In this document: positions 61,113-64,000 of the stretch, in pieces
Layout: each line of letters starts with the position of its first letter
Numbering within the stretch: the first letter of the stretch is position 1
Assembly (NCBI RefSeq): GCF_016917755.1
Contig: NZ_CP070326.1
Location: 868,001 to 932,000, forward strand
DNA: 64,000 bases
Direction of reading: 5' to 3'
Source of the DNA: Streptomyces noursei
Lineage (GTDB): Bacteria; Actinomycetota; Actinomycetes; Streptomycetales; Streptomycetaceae
Notes under the pieces: model-generated
What the model was told of the DNA's origin: nothing
Database searches by the model: none
Seen by the model: only the letters and a program-made list of their open reading frames with translations
Position numbers and translations under genes: made by a program

Positions 61113-62309
61113 TCACAGTTGGACGAACAGGTGACGAGGACCGCGCAGCATGGCGTTCTGCCGGTATGGGGGCGGATCCTGGACCAGGCGGGCCGCGCCC
61201 AGGCGGGGAAGCAGTGCACCGAGTGCGGTGTCGGCCTCGATCCGGGCGAGCGGACCGCCGAAGCACAGGTGGATGCCGCTGCCGAAGCTCAGATGCTCGA
61301 CGTCCGGGCGGGTGGGATCGAAGCGATCGGGCTCGTGGAACTGCTTGGGGTCACGGTTGCCCGAGGCCAGGGCCAGCACGACGGACGTGCCCGCCGGGAT
61401 CGTGGTACCGGCCACCTCGATGTCTGCCAGGGGCGCCCTCTCGCGCATGTGTACCGGGGGTTCGTACCGCAGCAGCTCCTCCACGGCCTGCGGCAGCAGT
61501 TGGGGTTCGCGGCGCAACCGGTCCAGTTGCTCGGGGTGGCGCAGCAGGGTGAGCACCCCGTTGGTGATCAGGTTGACCGTGGTCTCGTGCCCCGCGATGA
61601 GCAGTAGCGCACCGGTTGCCGTGAGCTCCTCGGGGGTGAGCCGCAAGGACCGATCCGGCTCGTTCACGAAGGCGGAGAGCATGTCGTCGGTCGGCTTGCC
61701 GCGCCGCTGCTCGGCGAGGTCCAGCAGGTACTGGCCCATTTCGCTCCCGGCCTGCCTGCCCGCCTCGTCCTGTTCGGTGGTGTCCTCGTCCGGCCGCACG
61801 TCGGCGGCGGCGACCAGGGCGTCGGCCCACACCCGGAACCGCGGTTCGTCCTCGCGCGGTACGCCGAGCAGACGGCAGATCACGGTGACGGGCAGCGGGT
61901 AGGCGAAATCGTCCACGATGTCGATCTGCCGATCGGTCGGGAGCGCCTCCAGCAGTTCCGTCGTGATCCGGGCGATCTCACCACGCATGGCGTTGACCCG
62001 GCCCGGAGTGTGCGGGGGGCCGAACGGGCGCATGGCCAGCGTGCGCAGCCGGTGGTGCTCGGGGTCGTCGAGCCGGAGGAACGACGGGTTCTTGATCTCT
62101 TCCGGCGGCGGGTTGGTGCGCGAGCGCTCGTCGACGCTCATCCGGGGGTCGTGGAGCAGGGCACCGATCTGGTGGTAGGTGCCGACCAGATAGCTGCCGT
62201 CCGCCTGGCGCACCACGGGACCGGCCTCGCGGAGCTCCGCGTAGAGCGGGTAGGGATTGGGGCGGTTCGCGTAGTCGGTGATGCGTGACAGCAAGGTCTC
62301 GGAGTCCAT
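61113..62309 (-). CDS. Cytochrome P450 of cassette 2
   Basis: The 398-residue P450 has an I-helix LLIAGHETTVNLITNG near 235-250, ExxR in EELLRYEPPVHM, and the haem loop LSFGSGIHLCFGGPLAR with Cys near 349. It is a close paralogue of the P450 at 34480-35706 and shares YPLYAELRE, YLVGTYH and FAYPLPVTVICRLLGVP. A GAGGAGCC site precedes the ATG. It is the last gene of the ferredoxin-reductase-P450 cassette. Confidence 0.93.
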   Translation of the reverse strand: MDSETLLSRITDYANRPNPYPLYAELREAGPVVRQADGSYLVGTYHQIGALLHDPRMSVDERSRTNPPPEEIKNPSFLRLDDPEHHRLRTLAMRPFGPPHTPGRVNAMRGEIARITTELLEALPTDRQIDIVDDFAYPLPVTVICRLLGVPREDEPRFRVWADALVAAADVRPDEDTTEQDEAGRQAGSEMGQYLLDLAEQRRGKPTDDMLSAFVNEPDRSLRLTPEELTATGALLLIAGHETTVNLITNGVLTLLRHPEQLDRLRREPQLLPQAVEELLRYEPPVHMRERAPLADIEVAGTTIPAGTSVVLALASGNRDPKQFHEPDRFDPTRPDVEHLSFGSGIHLCFGGPLARIEADTALGALLPRLGAARLVQDPPPYRQNAMLRGPRHLFVQL

Positions 62310-62340
62310 GGTGGCTCCTCGTGGTGGGACGGGAAGTGGC

Positions 62341-63720
62341 TCAGCCGACCGGCTGCACCACCATCAGCCGGCGATCGGGCAGATATCCGGTGAGCGCCAC
62401 GACGGGCTCGTGAGACAGCCCCTTGGGATCCGGCACGTCGGACGGAATCGGGATGTCGGCCGCGATGGCGCGGTCCGCCGCGCCGGGCGGGGGCGGGAAC
62501 TCGGCCGCCGTCTCGATCAAGTGGCGGTAGTAGTCGAGTACCTTGCCCATGTCGACGGTGACAGCCGCGGTGACCCGTCCTCGGTAGCCGTACACCATCG
62601 CCAGTCGTCTCGCCTCCAGCGAGCCCTGTGCGATGACCACGTGGTCGGAGTAGGTGGGCACGCCCACCGACTTGATGTTGAGCCCGAACTGGGTCGACCA
62701 GAACGTCGGGATGGTGAGGTGGGGACGTTGCAGGGGCCCCGGATTGAGCATGTTGTGGGCCGCCACCTCGGCCTGCGCGACCGCGTTGCCCCAGTGTTCC
62801 AGGGACAGCATCTGGTATCCGAACAGCGGATGGGGGAAGCGGGAGACGTCGCCGGCCACGAAGACGTCGTTGATGACGATCCCGTACATGTTGAATGCCT
62901 GGCAGCCGGCGTCACAGGCGACCCCGCGCCGGCCCGCCGCCAACCCGGACTCCGCCAACCACTCGACGTTGCGCACAGCTCCCAGTGCCACCACGCACAC
63001 GTCCGCCTCGACCCGGGTGCCGTCGGAGAGATCGGCGCCGGTGAACCGGCCGTTCCCGTCTCCGTGCAGAGCGGTGACCGTCACCCCACAGCGCAAGTCC
63101 ACGCCGTGCCCGCGGTGCATCAGGGTCGCGAGCCTGGACAACGTTCCACCCAGCGCACCCACCAGAGGGGCGGGGCCGCGTTCGGCGACCGTGACGTCCA
63201 GTCCCCGCTCCCGACAGGCAGAGGCGATCTCCGAGCCGGTGAAGCCGGCGCCGATCACCAGCACCCGCCTCGGCCCGGCGGCCAGCGCCTCGGCCAGCCC
63301 GGTGGCATCGTCGATGGTGCGTAGGGTGAACACCCCTTGCAGCGCGCCCTCCTCCGGGTTGGGCCAGGGACGTGCCCGGGTCCCGGTGGCGATCAGCAAC
63401 CGGTCGTACGACAGCGACTCGCCGTCGGCGAGCATCACCCGCTTCTCCAGCAGGTCCAGGCCGGTGGCGGCCACTCCGAGCCGCCATTCGGCATCCGGAT
63501 CGCGGCGCATCGGCAGCGCCGTGGCCTCCGCCGGCACATCGCCGATCAGCACCTGCTTGGACAGCGGAGGCCGGTCATAGGGCGGACGGGGCTCGTCCCC
63601 CACCACAGTGAGGGAGCCGGCGAACCCTTCCTCCCGCAGCGTCTCCGCCGCCCTCAACCCGGCCAGCGAAGCGCCTACGATGACGATGCGGCCGTCCCGC
63701 AGATCACTCGGCACCGGCAC
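62341..63720 (-). CDS. FAD-dependent ferredoxin reductase of cassette 2
   Basis: The 459-residue protein has an FAD motif GRIVIVGASLAGLRAAETLR at about 9-28, a NAD(P) motif VLVIGAGFTGSEIASACRER, and VFVAGDVSRFPHP. It is highly similar along its length to the reductase at 33059-34426, including FWSTQFGLNIKSVGVP. The GTG start overlaps the end of the ferredoxin gene by 17 bases. It should reduce the cassette 2 ferredoxin with NAD(P)H. Confidence 0.92.
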   Translation of the reverse strand: MPVPSDLRDGRIVIVGASLAGLRAAETLREEGFAGSLTVVGDEPRPPYDRPPLSKQVLIGDVPAEATALPMRRDPDAEWRLGVAATGLDLLEKRVMLADGESLSYDRLLIATGTRARPWPNPEEGALQGVFTLRTIDDATGLAEALAAGPRRVLVIGAGFTGSEIASACRERGLDVTVAERGPAPLVGALGGTLSRLATLMHRGHGVDLRCGVTVTALHGDGNGRFTGADLSDGTRVEADVCVVALGAVRNVEWLAESGLAAGRRGVACDAGCQAFNMYGIVINDVFVAGDVSRFPHPLFGYQMLSLEHWGNAVAQAEVAAHNMLNPGPLQRPHLTIPTFWSTQFGLNIKSVGVPTYSDHVVIAQGSLEARRLAMVYGYRGRVTAAVTVDMGKVLDYYRHLIETAAEFPPPPGAADRAIAADIPIPSDVPDPKGLSHEPVVALTGYLPDRRLMVVQPVG

Positions 63721-63913
63721 TCACCCCCTTGCCCATGAGGATGGCTTGGACGGGGCACGCGGCCACGGCCTGGCGCACCCGCTCAAGCTGATCGTCGGGC
63801 ACGGCCGGGAGGTAGAGCAGCCCCTCCTCCCCATGCAGCTGGAACACATCGGGCGCGAGAAACACACACTGCGCGTAGCCCTGACAGCGCGTGAGATCCA
63901 CAACTATTTGCAT
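63704..63913 (-). CDS. Ferredoxin of P450 cassette 2 ([3Fe-4S] type)
   Basis: The 69-residue ferredoxin has C-x5-C in TRCQGYAQCVFLAP and a third Cys in AACPVQAI, as in cassette 1. Its chain is 8 residues shorter at the C-terminus than the cassette 1 copy. The ATG at 63913 matches the paralogue's start and has a GGAGGG site 10 bases upstream; a GTG at 63919 is the alternative. It overlaps the reductase gene. Confidence 0.9.
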   Translation of the reverse strand: MQIVVDLTRCQGYAQCVFLAPDVFQLHGEEGLLYLPAVPDDQLERVRQAVAACPVQAILMGKGVSAGAE

Positions 63914-64000
63914 CCCCACCGCTCCCTCCGCTGCTCATCCCCTCCGTTCCATGATGGTCCGCAAATCCAACGCCCGCTATGCAAGTACCGCAGGGCTCCT

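Overview
This 64 kb window is very GC-rich. It has many GTG starts, GC-rich Shine-Dalgarno sites, rare TTA leucine codons and a gene set typical of Streptomyces or a close relative: a DevR/OsdR-type response regulator, many TetR/PadR/MarR regulators, an F-type P450 supply chain, mycothiol-era enzymes and Tat-type lipoproteins. I see no ribosomal, tRNA, replication or other core genes. Broken genes are plentiful, which fits an accessory or chromosomal-arm region. No transposase, CRISPR array, tRNA or rRNA was recognised.

Layout. 0-3 kb: a hypoxia/dormancy-type island with the end of a sensor kinase, a DevR-like regulator, a flavohemoprotein carrying a TTA codon, and a pyridoxamine-phosphate-oxidase-fold protein. 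Matching GGGCCGAACGGCCC palindromes lie in front of the last two. 3-8 kb: a lipoprotein, a small orphan protein and an SDR, mixed with truncated genes (amidase, TetR, TIGR03086-type, MarR, VOC). 8-11 kb: an FAD monooxygenase and an acyl-CoA-dehydrogenase-fold flavoprotein. 11.4-13.6 kb: a ribbon-helix-helix protein, a membrane protein, and a scrambled remnant of a two-component system joined to an FG-GAP protein. 13.6-16.5 kb: PadR with a clear operator, an acyl-CoA dehydrogenase and a TetR gene. 16.7-20.9 kb: DM13 protein, GNAT, TIR/NDT-like protein, a frameshifted gene and a ROK protein lacking the zinc motif. 21-25.8 kb: TetR with twin operators and a three-gene molybdenum hydroxylase operon. 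25.8-32.3 kb: a receptor Ser/Thr kinase, a degenerate repeat protein, a secreted protein, an FAD oxidoreductase and an acyltransferase-3.

32.8-35.7 kb holds a ferredoxin, ferredoxin reductase and P450 cassette. A second cassette with the same gene order lies in inverted orientation at 61.1-63.9 kb. Between them are a ClpB/ClpC-type ATPase (35.7-38.2), two gene stumps, a KAS III, ACP and alpha/beta-hydrolase mini-cluster (39.1-41.4, with a TTA codon in the hydrolase), a divergent TetR/hydrolase pair, a Tat lipoprotein with an RHGE motif, a GH15 glucoamylase/trehalase-like enzyme, an orphan kdpB, a large APC permease, a trypsin-like protease, a methyltransferase, DinB, phosphoesterase, SDR, NlpC-like and L,D-transpeptidase genes. 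The 57-59 kb stretch is again a mosaic of stumps, around an intact two-gene unit that resembles a toxin-antitoxin module. An SGNH hydrolase and a YqeY-like gene with an 18-bp terminator hairpin precede the second P450 cassette.

Functional reading. Two P450 cassettes, several flavin monooxygenases, a molybdenum hydroxylase and the small KAS III/ACP unit point to oxidative tailoring or catabolism. The TTA codons imply developmental (bldA) control of at least the flavohemoprotein and the mini-cluster hydrolase. Functions are assigned from sequence motifs alone; no database search was possible.
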